Part shown: piece after piece, positions 6,484 through 12,840 of the stretch
Layout: each line of letters starts with the position of its first letter
How positions within the stretch are numbered: position 1 is the stretch's first letter
Assembly (NCBI GenBank): GCA_016935035.1
Contig: JAFGRR010000160.1
Span: 1 to 14,905 of the forward strand
Length of the DNA: 14,905 bases
Direction of reading: 5' to 3'
Source: Phycisphaerae bacterium
GTDB lineage: Bacteria > Planctomycetota > Phycisphaerae > UBA1845 > Fen-1342
Translations under genes and position numbers: made by a program
Notes under the pieces: generated by a model
What the model was told of the DNA's origin: nothing
Seen by the model: only the letters and a program-made list of their open reading frames with translations
Databases searched by the model: none

Positions 6484-7875
6484 TCACGGCTGTTCATAGT
6501 CTTCGTCTGTCGAGATGTAGCCGAGCGTGCGCAGCCGCGCGAGCACTTCGGGAGAGAGTTGCGTTCCTTGCGATGTGCCGGACGTCTTGGCCGCCATCAA
6601 CGTGAACGCCGCCTTCAAATCGTTGAGTAACTGATCCCGCAGCTCGCCGTTGTTACCGCCTATGTCATTCTGTTCGCGTGGGTCCTGCTTCAGGTCGTAG
6701 AGCCGCACAGTGCTGCCTGGTCCGACGATGAGCTTATGCCCGTCGTGCAGCCATCCGCGGAACGGCGGCCCCCAGAAATTGCCCTCCAAGAGAATCGGCC
6801 GTGCTGTTTCCGTCGGCTGCGCGATCGTGTCCAGCAGGCTGTGCCCCGTGAACGCGGGATCAACCTTGACACCGGTCAGCGCACACAGCGTCGGCGCCAC
6901 GTCGATCAATCCGACCGGTGTTTGCACCAGACTGGGTTGCACACGGCCGGGCATGCGAATCATCAACGGCACATGCATGAGCTCTTCATACAGCGTGTGC
7001 CCGTGCTCGAAGCCGCCGTGATCGAGAAACTCCTCACCATGGTCGGCGACAAACACCACCACCGTGGATGATTTCAGCCCCATCTCGTCCACCGCATCGA
7101 GCAATCGTCCCACCTGCTGATCGGTGTACGCGATTTCGCCGTCGTAGAGATGCTCGGCCCTGCGGATCGTCGCATCATCGAATCGGATCTTCCCGTCCCG
7201 ATACGCGACAATCTCGGCCACCGTCCCGAATATCCAGTTGCGATTGTCACGGTCCTCGGGAGCGGCCAGCTGTTCCCGAAATTCCAGCGGCGGGTCGTAC
7301 ACCAGGTGCGGATCAAAGTAGTGCACCATCATGAAGAACGGCGCTTCGTGCCTCTGCTTCATCCACGCCACCGCCGCGTCGGTTGTCCGTGCCGCATCAC
7401 GTACCAGCCGGTTGTCGTTGCGGACTTCGTGATCGAAGTGATCAAAACCCTGGGCCATGCCGAAGGTTTGCGTCAGGAAATCAACGTTGACGATCGCCGC
7501 CGTTTCGTAGCCGGCGTCCTTGAAGCACTCGGCGATTGTCCGCGCGTCGTCAGGAAGCGGCCGAAAGCGCCCCAGTTGTCCGCCGGCGTGATGCTGCGGC
7601 GGAGTCTGAGACGTGAAAAGTGAGGCGAACGACGGCAGTGTCCACGGCGCGTGCGCGTACGCCCACCCAAAGTGCGCACTTTCCTTGGCCAAGGCGTCGA
7701 TGTTGGGCGAAGCGCCCAGGTCACTGTCATAACACCCGAGCTTGTCGGCTCGTAGCGTGTCAACGGCGATGATCAGGACGTTCGGCCCCGTCGGCTTCTG
7801 TGGCGGCTTGTCGCACCCATTGCCCAGCAGAACCAGAGGCAGAACCAGCCACACCAAGCGGCAACATGTGCGCAT
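6484..7875 (-). CDS. Sulfatase-superfamily lipoprotein lacking the formylglycine cysteine
   Basis: A 463-residue exported protein of the alkaline phosphatase/sulfatase superfamily. Residues 1-20 are a signal sequence ending at a possible lipobox Cys (C21, preceded by LLGNG). The core starts PNVLIIAVDTLRADKLGCYD (31-50), where D39 is the expected metal ligand. Next is HAPWTLPSFASLFTS (75-89), occupying the place of the sulfatase C/S-x-P-x-R motif. HYFDPH (185-190) and FVADHGEE (275-282; D278, H279) supply further metal ligands, and HGHTLYEE (291-298) follows. The C-terminus has LYDLKQDPREQND (392-404), shared with sulfatases, and LSPEVLARLRTLGYI (440-454). The nucleophile position is T79, not Cys or Ser, and the Arg is Phe. 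It may be a phosphodiesterase, a phosphatase or a non-canonical sulfatase. The ATG at 7875 has GGAGGAG upstream; a longer frame to 8238 is not protein-like. Confidence 0.88.
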   Translation of the reverse strand: MRTCCRLVWLVLPLVLLGNGCDKPPQKPTGPNVLIIAVDTLRADKLGCYDSDLGASPNIDALAKESAHFGWAYAHAPWTLPSFASLFTSQTPPQHHAGGQLGRFRPLPDDARTIAECFKDAGYETAAIVNVDFLTQTFGMAQGFDHFDHEVRNDNRLVRDAARTTDAAVAWMKQRHEAPFFMMVHYFDPHLVYDPPLEFREQLAAPEDRDNRNWIFGTVAEIVAYRDGKIRFDDATIRRAEHLYDGEIAYTDQQVGRLLDAVDEMGLKSSTVVVFVADHGEEFLDHGGFEHGHTLYEELMHVPLMIRMPGRVQPSLVQTPVGLIDVAPTLCALTGVKVDPAFTGHSLLDTIAQPTETARPILLEGNFWGPPFRGWLHDGHKLIVGPGSTVRLYDLKQDPREQNDIGGNNGELRDQLLNDLKAAFTLMAAKTSGTSQGTQLSPEVLARLRTLGYISTDEDYEQP

Positions 7876-8006
7876 CAGGATGCTCCTCCGACAGGGGTAT
7901 GTGCCGATATACACCGTGAGCACGCGAAAAAACCAGTCTAACGTGCCGCCCCTGAATTCTCTATCGGCCGGCGCGCTGTTCGCGCGTACATGCTTCGTGA
8001 CGCTAT

Positions 8007-8064
8007 GGAAGTGGCCCTGGCCCGGGCCGTGTTGCCCGCTGGCGGCGCATGCTCCGTCACTTCC
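8007..8064 (-). repeat. Inverted repeat at the end of the UPF0316 gene
   Basis: GGAAGTG (8007-8013) and CACTTCC (8058-8064) are 7-base perfect arms, the second one covering the stop codon. A perfect GGCCCGGGCC palindrome lies between (8019-8028). It could fold into a branched structure after transcription. There is no T-run, so terminator function is uncertain. Confidence 0.3.
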
Positions 8065-8608
8065 GCACCAGCAGGCGGCGCCAGCCGCGTGGCGGCTGCT
8101 CGATGGTCTGAGGCTGTGACACCAGGCGGATGTCCTCGATCGTGTAGAAACACGTCTTGTCCAGCTCGCGCGCTGTCGCCAGTAGCCGGCGTACGCCGCG
8201 GCGCGGAGTGTTGACGAAAAGCTCCAGCACCGCGCCATCGCGCCCGTGGCCGACGTACTGTGTCACGCCAAAGCCCAACTCACGCAGGTCGGCGGCCACC
8301 AGTGGATTGCGTGTGAAGATCCGCACCGCCTGTTGGCCGAGCGCGAACCAGTTCTCGATCACCAGGCCGACGTAAGACCCCGTCGCGTATCCCAGCGACC
8401 ACGCCATGATGTTCAAGACGTTCTGGTTCTGCACCTCGGCGAAGACTCGCGAGACCGCGAGGATCCAGACCAGCGACTCGCCGAAGCCAAGCCCCCAGGC
8501 CAGTCCGCGCCGGCCGTTCACGATCGCGATCGTACGCAGTGTGGCCAGCGAAACATCGACAATCCGAGCGGAGAAGATCAACCCGGCGAGCAATACTGCC
8601 ATCAACAT
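8057..8608 (-). CDS. UPF0316 / DUF2179 family membrane protein
   Basis: A 183-residue protein with three predicted membrane helices (about 1-14, 37-57, 64-86) and a soluble C-terminal domain (about 92-183). The segment RIVDVSLATLRTIAIVNGRR (15-34), followed by GFGESLVWILAVSRV (41-55), is the hallmark of UPF0316 proteins. NIMAWSLGYATGSYVGLVIE (66-85) is the third helix as usually seen. The C-terminal part, VAADLRELGFGVTQYVGHGRDG then a run of strands, matches the DUF2179 cytoplasmic domain. The molecular role is unknown. The ATG at 8608 has AAGGA seven to eight bases upstream. It lies between two minus-strand genes but is probably separately transcribed: a strong intrinsic terminator precedes it and 181 bases follow it. 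Confidence 0.88.
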   Translation of the reverse strand: MLMAVLLAGLIFSARIVDVSLATLRTIAIVNGRRGLAWGLGFGESLVWILAVSRVFAEVQNQNVLNIMAWSLGYATGSYVGLVIENWFALGQQAVRIFTRNPLVAADLRELGFGVTQYVGHGRDGAVLELFVNTPRRGVRRLLATARELDKTCFYTIEDIRLVSQPQTIEQPPRGWRRLLVRK

Positions 8609-8800
8609 CGGTACATCCTTAGAGGGTCAAACGCCGTCGCACCCGACGCCGGCCACACCGGCGCGGCGCGCAGCCCAGCAGCATACCGCGCATCTCGACA
8701 ATTGCACTCGGTGGCCCAAGAGCTGCGGCATCACCGTTGCCGCGCCCGGCAGCAGCAGCCCGATCACACTGCGGAAACCCGCTTCTCCTTGTCAACCCAA

Positions 8801-8846
8801 ACAAAAAGCTCACACGCCGGCGCGGTCATGCGGTAGGCGTGTGAGC
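8801..8846 (-). terminator. Intrinsic terminator of the DUF4097 lipoprotein gene
   Basis: On the minus strand the 11-base arm GCTCACACGCC (8846-8836) pairs perfectly with GGCGTGTGAGC (8818-8808) around a 17-base loop. TTTTTGTTT follows at once (8807-8799). Long GC-rich stem plus T-run is the classical Rho-independent form. It lies 51 bases beyond the stop at 8898 and insulates the UPF0316 gene downstream. Confidence 0.85.
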
Positions 8847-8897
8847 GGCGGACCGGCGCTTACAGCACCGAAACAACTCTTTACAAAACCATGCGGT

Positions 8898-9806
8898 CTA
8901 CATACCAGCGATCGTTATGTCACCAAGTGTCGTCTCCGCAGTCACCACGCCGCCACCGCCGTTCATTGTCGCCGAAATGTGAGTCGGCGTGACGTAATCC
9001 GGCTCGGCCACGGTGTTGGTCAGCGAGAAACCCTCCAGCGAACCGGAGATGACGCCAATCGCGGTCTCGAGGTCCAGATCGCCCTCGAAGTCCATCGGGA
9101 TCGTCAGGTCGATGGATCCCGTTACAACATCAATTGCGACCGTCCCTTCGTCGGGCGGGCTGACACTGACCACCACATCCACATCGCCGGCGACGATATC
9201 GAGTTCGCCGGACAGGTCGTCAATCGTCAAATTGCCGCTGGACTGCTCGATCTGAATGTCGCCCTCGACGGTTGTCATCTCGATGTCACCGTCTTCCAGG
9301 TCGATGTCGATGTTACCCTCGATCTCCGAGAGCATCAGATCGCCGCTGGCGATTATCACGTCGACGTCCTCCGTGTTTCCGGTGATGGTCACATCCCCGG
9401 TGCCAACCTCGATCTCCAGCACGACGCCGTCCGGCAGCTCGATCTCGACATCAGCGCCGCCGAACCAGTCCTCGCTAGTTGTCCCGCTAATGCTCAGCGT
9501 GACGACGTCGGAGTCGGATTCCGACTCGACCAGCTCGACGGAGAACTCCGCCAGGTTGGCCTCGGCATCCTCGGTCGTATCGCCGTACGCCGTGATGACG
9601 CCTTCAATCGTGACCTCGTCGGCATCCGAATCGACGACGATGGTTACATCACCGATGGGCCAGTCGATCTTCAATGTGGTGATGTCTTCTGATCTGGTTT
9701 CGGAGAAATCCGCCGTGGCTTTCTCCGCGTAGGGGTTCGTATCGCTGATGCAGCCCGCCAGCAACACCAATATCGACGCCAGTATCGACATTCCGATTTC
9801 GCGCAT
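8898..9806 (-). CDS. Acidic DUF4097-type beta-repeat lipoprotein
   Basis: A 302-residue exported protein. Residues 1-18 are a lipoprotein signal ending in LLAG before C19, a good lipobox. The mature chain is strongly acidic and poor in basic residues. From about 45 to 300 it consists of short alternating strands with repeated G-D or G-N turns: IGDVTIVVDS (51-60), GTGDVTITGN (135-144), SGDLMLSEIEGNIDIDLEDG (154-173), EGDIQIE (181-187), GNLTIDDLSGELDIVAGDVD (191-210), GSIDLTI (230-236) and LGDITIAG (294-301). Strand-turn repeats of about ten residues of this kind are typical of the DUF4097 / putative adhesin beta-helix family, whose function is mostly unknown. The ATG at 9806 has AGGAG seven bases upstream. 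It is followed by a strong intrinsic terminator and preceded by the sigma factor gene, which also has one, so it is likely monocistronic. Confidence 0.85.
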   Translation of the reverse strand: MREIGMSILASILVLLAGCISDTNPYAEKATADFSETRSEDITTLKIDWPIGDVTIVVDSDADEVTIEGVITAYGDTTEDAEANLAEFSVELVESESDSDVVTLSISGTTSEDWFGGADVEIELPDGVVLEIEVGTGDVTITGNTEDVDVIIASGDLMLSEIEGNIDIDLEDGDIEMTTVEGDIQIEQSSGNLTIDDLSGELDIVAGDVDVVVSVSPPDEGTVAIDVVTGSIDLTIPMDFEGDLDLETAIGVISGSLEGFSLTNTVAEPDYVTPTHISATMNGGGGVVTAETTLGDITIAGM

Positions 9807-10044
9807 CTGATACTCCTGCCTGATAAGGACCCCGCGCTGCCACGATGCCACTCCGCACGATAGCCACGGCGCCAACGGATCTTCTGGTGGGGCTCACGCT
9901 GCGGGCTCTCCGCGTACCAGCATTGTTAGCTGATGCGTCAAGCCCGCCCAAGAGTCGCCGCGCACCTCGGATTGATGAGCCGGTGCCACGCACACGGCAG
10001 CGCGCATAGAGCGGCCCGCGCAACCATGGATGATCGCGCGGGCC

Positions 10045-10069
10045 AAAAACGGAATCAGGGACGTTCCGT
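10045..10069 (-). terminator. Intrinsic terminator of the sigma factor gene
   Basis: On the minus strand ACGGAA (10069-10064) pairs with TTCCGT (10054-10049) around a 9-base loop, running straight into a T-run (10049-10045). It lies 24 bases past the sigma factor stop. The stem is short, but position and T-run fit. Confidence 0.7.
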
Positions 10070-10092
10070 GTCTGATTTCGACAATCCCGTGT

Positions 10093-11157
10093 TCAGGCGG
10101 CCAGCACCTCTTCCTCCATCGCCAGCCGCAGCTTATCCAGCGCCTTGTTCTGAATCTGGCGTACGCGTTCTTTTGTCACGCCGATCATCTCCGCGACCTG
10201 CTTGAGTGTCTTCAACCGCGAACTATCCGTCCCATCACCCTGGCCGCCGAGATTGAACCTGGCATTCAGCACGCGTTGCTCGATTTCGCTCAGGCCGGCG
10301 ACATTCTCGCCGAGCACCGCCTTCAGCCCGTCGACGCAATCGAGCTCGACCTCTTCACGCAGGCGCTCAGCGTGGTCGCTCTTCTCGAGGGCCGGGTCGA
10401 ATTCGGTCGGAACCATGCCGCGGTAGCGAATGGACTTGGCCGACAGGCTCGAGAAGCTGCTGAGAATGGCACGGCAGGCGTAGGTGCTGAACTTGAAGCC
10501 GCGGGCGCAGTCGAACTTGTCCACGCTACGCAGCAGTGCCAGGTTGCCCTCGCAGATCATGTCGCCGATCTCGACGCCCATGGTCTTGGTACGTTTGGCC
10601 ATCGCGGGCACGAGCGACAAATTGGCCTCAATGATGTGGGTTCGAGTGGCCAGCGCCCGCCGCGTCCAGCGCAGCAACTCGCGCGCTGCCGCCAGCGTCA
10701 GCCGCCTTCCAGCCATGTCGCGCACGACGCGCATGGCACGATAGCGGCAGTAGTTCAGGCACAGGAAAAGCTCCTGCTCCTCATCGACGCTCAACGATTT
10801 GGTCGAGGAGGCCGCCGGCATGTCCGGGTCCTGCCCCATGACCGCTGGTGCCGGCTGCTCGTCCGCGAGCAGCGGTCTCAGGATCGCGTCCTCGGACCGA
10901 ATCCGCGAGAAGGAGCTGTTGAACACGCATTCCATCGGCTCGGCCAGGACCTTTTCCAGGGTCTCTATATCATCGGCATCTAGGTTGCGCAAAGCCGACG
11001 GTATGGGCATTAGAGCCTTCGGGTCCAGCTTGCGCAACGAAGCGCCTCGTGGGCGAACCTCGCGCTCCTCGGTCTCGCCGACTGGCTCTCCGTTCGTACC
11101 AGCCACTGACACGCGTCTCGTCCGACGCATTCGCTCGGTGTTACTAGTTGATTTCAT
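10093..11157 (-). CDS. Sigma-70 family RNA polymerase sigma factor, divergent type without region 3
   Basis: A 354-residue sigma factor. Residues 1-120 are a basic then acidic, probably disordered extension unlike region 1.1. SVDEEQELFLCLNYCRYRAM (123-142) resembles region 1.2. Region 2 is clear at about 173-250: HIIEANLSLVPAMAKR (174-189), IGDMICEGNLALLRSVDKFD (197-216) and RGFKFSTYACRAI (219-231), which bind core polymerase and the -10 element. Region 4 (about 287-346) has LSEIEQRVLNARF, then a helix-turn-helix TLKQVAEMIGVTKERVRQIQ (317-336) and NKALDKLR, for the -35 element. Only ~35 residues separate regions 2 and 4, so region 3 is missing. The WW pair that follows TYAT in RpoD is Cys-Arg here. 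I recall similar N-terminally extended factors in planctomycetes. The ATG at 11157 has AAAGGCGAG upstream; a start at 11220 lacks family support. The gene has its own terminator and a long leader. Confidence 0.9.
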   Translation of the reverse strand: MKSTSNTERMRRTRRVSVAGTNGEPVGETEEREVRPRGASLRKLDPKALMPIPSALRNLDADDIETLEKVLAEPMECVFNSSFSRIRSEDAILRPLLADEQPAPAVMGQDPDMPAASSTKSLSVDEEQELFLCLNYCRYRAMRVVRDMAGRRLTLAAARELLRWTRRALATRTHIIEANLSLVPAMAKRTKTMGVEIGDMICEGNLALLRSVDKFDCARGFKFSTYACRAILSSFSSLSAKSIRYRGMVPTEFDPALEKSDHAERLREEVELDCVDGLKAVLGENVAGLSEIEQRVLNARFNLGGQGDGTDSSRLKTLKQVAEMIGVTKERVRQIQNKALDKLRLAMEEEVLAA

Positions 11158-11307
11158 GGCGGCTCGCCTTTCCGTTCGCTGTATTTGGCTCGAACGCCCC
11201 GGTGTGGGCTTGGCCCGCAACCAAGTCGGATTCTCGTCTGGCTCAGCAGGTCACGCCGGCCCCGACACCTTCCCTGCGCTCGACCGTTGTAAAGGACACA
11301 AGTTTAA

Positions 11308-11334
11308 TCCCATTTACTGGGAAAATTTTTTCCC
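11308..11334 (-). promoter_or_regulatory. Overlapping inverted repeats in the sigma factor leader region
   Basis: GGGAAAA (11319-11325) and TTTTCCC (11328-11334) form a 16-base palindrome-like repeat with a 2-base centre. TCCCA (11308-11312) and TGGGA (11318-11322) form a second repeat sharing the GGGA. Only one can fold at a time. It lies about 150-180 bases upstream of the sigma start and could be an operator or, if transcribed, a switch between two hairpins. Confidence 0.4.
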
Positions 11335-11446
11335 TGAGCGATTGAACTCCGCGTCTGGCTACTACAATTCCGTGCGTCGTAAGAACACCTCTGCTTTCGC
11401 CCGGCGTCGTGTAACCCATAAGAGTCCGTCCCTATTTGTAAGCCGT

Positions 11447-11489
11447 CCAATAAAGCATTAGCCACTAAAGCCTGTTACGCCAATAAATC
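11447..11489. repeat. Three direct copies of a CCAATAAAGC-like box
   Basis: CCAATAAAGC (11447-11456), CCACTAAAGC (11462-11471) and CCAATAAATC (11480-11489) differ by only one or two bases. Starts are 15 and 18 bases apart. Tandem short boxes in AT-rich intergenic DNA look like repeated binding sites for a regulator. They are upstream of both divergent genes. Confidence 0.5.
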
Positions 11490-11541
11490 TCAGCGGTTCA
11501 CGCCGCCGCCGGCAATACTCCTCAAACGACGGTAGTACAAT

Positions 11542-11564
11542 TAGTACTTCATAAGTACTATAAC
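11542..11564 (+). promoter_or_regulatory. Palindromic operator-like site overlapping a -10-like hexamer
   Basis: TAGTACTT (11542-11549) and AAGTACTA (11553-11560) are perfect 8-base arms around CAT. The last bases overlap TATAAC at 11559-11564, a five-of-six -10 match. A further GTAC at 11535-11538 adds a third half-site. No good -35 is visible at 16-18 bases. The geometry suits a repressor dimer that blocks polymerase. Confidence 0.45.
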
Positions 11565-11593
11565 ACGGGCTGTTGGCCGCGCCAAGAGGATCC

Positions 11594-11608
11594 GCACTAT
11601 TTTAGTGC
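11594..11608. repeat. Short inverted repeat
   Basis: GCACTA (11594-11599) and TAGTGC (11603-11608) are perfect 6-base arms around TTT. It is 30 bases beyond the TAGTACTT palindrome. Function unknown; could be another operator. Confidence 0.35.
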
Positions 11609-11621
11609 CGTAACCGGTTCT

Positions 11622-11658
11622 GGCCCTGGGAGGGCCGGCTGGCTGGCCTCCCTGGGCC
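11622..11658 (+). repeat. GC-rich hairpin in the pseudopilin upstream region
   Basis: GGCCC (11622-11626) pairs with GGGCC (11654-11658) and GGGAGG (11628-11633) with CCTCCC (11647-11652), with one T/T mismatch between. A bulged G and two more pairs close on an 8-base loop. About 13 pairs make it the strongest fold in this gap. No T-run follows, so it is not a classical terminator. Confidence 0.5.
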
Positions 11659-11701
11659 CGCCTCCGAACATCCCGGCCCACCCCCGAGTTCAGTGTCAAA
11701 T

Positions 11702-11754
11702 CGACGCCGATAGTAGCTACAATAGGGCGAATCCGGGGCCAACCCTCGGCGTCG
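11702..11754 (+). promoter_or_regulatory. 9-base inverted repeat enclosing a TACAAT -10 candidate before the pseudopilin
   Basis: CGACGCCGA (11702-11710) and TCGGCGTCG (11746-11754) are perfect arms 35 bases apart. Between them lie the palindrome GTAGCTAC (11713-11720) and TACAAT (11718-11723), a five-of-six -10 match; a recognisable -35 is absent. Transcription from TACAAT would start near 11730 and give a leader of about 40 bases. The right arm ends seven bases before the ribosome site. Confidence 0.4.
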
Positions 11755-11771
11755 CGCCGTGGGAGTAGAGC

Positions 11772-12584
11772 ATGTCTGTACGCAAACCGGTGTCATTCGG
11801 ATCAAGTCACTGCCAGCGCGCGTTCACGCTGATCGAGCTGCTGGTGGTTGTGGCCATCATCGCGCTGCTGATCTCGATCCTGATCCCAAGCCTGCGTCAG
11901 GCCCGCGCCCAGGCCTACCGGACAAAATGTGCCACCAATCAGCGGCAGATCGCGGCCGGATGGACGTATTACCTGGAGGACCACAACGACTTCTTCATGT
12001 GGCCGGGCATTGCCTCGAACCCGCACTACTTCTTCGGCGGCAAGAAGGAAATCGCGGACTACAGCCTATATGGCGTACCACTTGAGGTGCGGCCGCTTAA
12101 CCAGTATGTCAGCCTCGATCCGTCAGGGAACAAGGCCGCCGAGCTGTTCCACTGTCCAGCGGACAATGGCGCCAAGGGCTTTCAGCTATACGAGCAGTTT
12201 CCCGGCATTACGACTTATGACCTCTACGGCAACTGTTACCCGGCCAACGGGACGATCATGCACGGCCGCCCCGATCGGGCCTACATGAAGGACGAGCACC
12301 GCCCACCACTACGCCTGGTCGATGTGCGCATCCCGCCATCGCTTTTCGTGCTTGGCGGAGACCAGCAGCATCTGCTCGTCGGCAAGAGCCCGCTGCCATC
12401 CGGCAGAGTGCCCCGCGCCATCTGGCATGACAAAGAAGGCACGCACGTCAACCTAGCCTTCCTGGACGCCCATGTCGCATACATCAACATGAAACCGAGG
12501 GCGAGGGTTGGAGAGGTCGATCAGACTGGCAATTACAGCTACGAACTGGAATGGCTGCTGCCCGAGGAAGAAGACGGCGGGTAG
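11772..12584 (+). CDS. Type II secretion / type IV-like pseudopilin (prepilin-type N-terminal domain)
   Basis: A 270-residue protein with a class III prepilin signal: basic leader 1-17, then FTLIELLVVVAIIALL starting at F18. Cleavage and N-methylation would occur before F18; E22 is the conserved +5 Glu. The residue before the cut is A17 where Gly is usual. The hydrophobic helix runs to about 39 and is followed by PSLRQARAQAYRTKCATNQRQI, the standard planctomycete/PVC continuation (CxxNLRQI-like). The globular part has HCPAD at 127-131 and ends with HVNLAFLDAHVAYI (225-238), a variant of the F-x-D-G-H-V motif of DUF1559-like proteins, with Ala for Gly. GGGAG lies six bases before the ATG. No secretion ATPase, prepilin peptidase or other pilin is nearby, so it is an orphan substrate of an apparatus encoded elsewhere. 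Confidence 0.9.
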   Translation: MSVRKPVSFGSSHCQRAFTLIELLVVVAIIALLISILIPSLRQARAQAYRTKCATNQRQIAAGWTYYLEDHNDFFMWPGIASNPHYFFGGKKEIADYSLYGVPLEVRPLNQYVSLDPSGNKAAELFHCPADNGAKGFQLYEQFPGITTYDLYGNCYPANGTIMHGRPDRAYMKDEHRPPLRLVDVRIPPSLFVLGGDQQHLLVGKSPLPSGRVPRAIWHDKEGTHVNLAFLDAHVAYINMKPRARVGEVDQTGNYSYELEWLLPEEEDGG

Positions 12585-12591
12585 CCCGCCG
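12575..12591 (+). terminator. Perfect hairpin centred on the pseudopilin stop codon
   Basis: CGGCGGG (12575-12581) and CCCGCCG (12585-12591) are perfect 7-base arms; the three-base loop is the TAG stop codon itself (12582-12584). It is all G-C paired. No T-run follows, so termination would need another factor. Its last arm residues encode the terminal Asp-Gly-Gly. Confidence 0.4.
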
Positions 12592-12840
12592 CCAATCTAC
12601 CCCCCGAGCCCATCTGATTACTGCCGCATCATTCCCATCAGAGCCCGAGCGGCAGCGAGCGGGCATATTCCGAGCTGGTCTCGCATGAGCCATCCGTGAT
12701 CTTGCGAGCGGCCCTTCAGCATTCCCTCCCACCGCCCGACAAGTCTCGACAGCCATCCCGCCTGTACTTTGGCCCGCCACCATGTTAGTTTCGTGGTTTA
12801 TTCGCTAAGCCCTCCGTGTACCGTACAAGGAGTATCTCGG

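Larger units (their letters stand above)
11158..11771. other. Divergent 614-base intergenic region between sigma factor and pseudopilin
   Basis: No convincing gene lies here; the 220-codon plus-strand frame crossing it starts antisense inside the sigma factor and has no protein-like content. About 11281-11610 is clearly richer in A and T than the coding DNA on either side. It contains several separate inverted or direct repeats, listed individually, and weak promoter-like hexamers. I could not find a good -35/-10 pair for the sigma gene. Confidence 0.7.

Noticed and set aside
7876..8238. Upstream in-frame extension of the sulfatase-like gene (121 residues)
   Set aside because: The signal peptide and GGAGGAG site begin at 7875; the extension is Arg/Ser-rich, overlaps the UPF0316 end and would bury the signal.
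8647..8663. CGCCGG/CCGGCG hairpin upstream of UPF0316
   Set aside because: A 6-base G-C hairpin in GC-rich DNA with no T-run and no clear relation to the start; probably chance.
8773..8795. TTGACA on the minus strand after the DUF4097 terminator as a promoter for UPF0316
   Set aside because: No -10-like hexamer lies at 16-18 bases, so the perfect -35 match alone is not enough.
8406..9692. 428-codon plus-strand open frame across the DUF4097 lipoprotein and UPF0316 genes
   Set aside because: It is antisense to two well-supported genes with lipobox, ribosome sites and terminator. Its translation is low-complexity with no recognisable domain, and it arises from codon bias.
10030..10983. 317-codon plus-strand frame opposite the sigma factor
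   Set aside because: The minus strand encodes clear sigma regions 2 and 4; the plus frame has no domain and no good ribosome site.
10799..11461. 220-codon plus-strand frame entering the intergenic region
   Set aside because: The first half is antisense to the sigma factor and the rest crosses AT-rich repeats; no ribosome site or domain is evident.
12643..12664. GCCCG/CGGGC repeat in the gap before the M16 gene
   Set aside because: Only five pairs with a 12-base loop and no T-run, so not convincing as a terminator.
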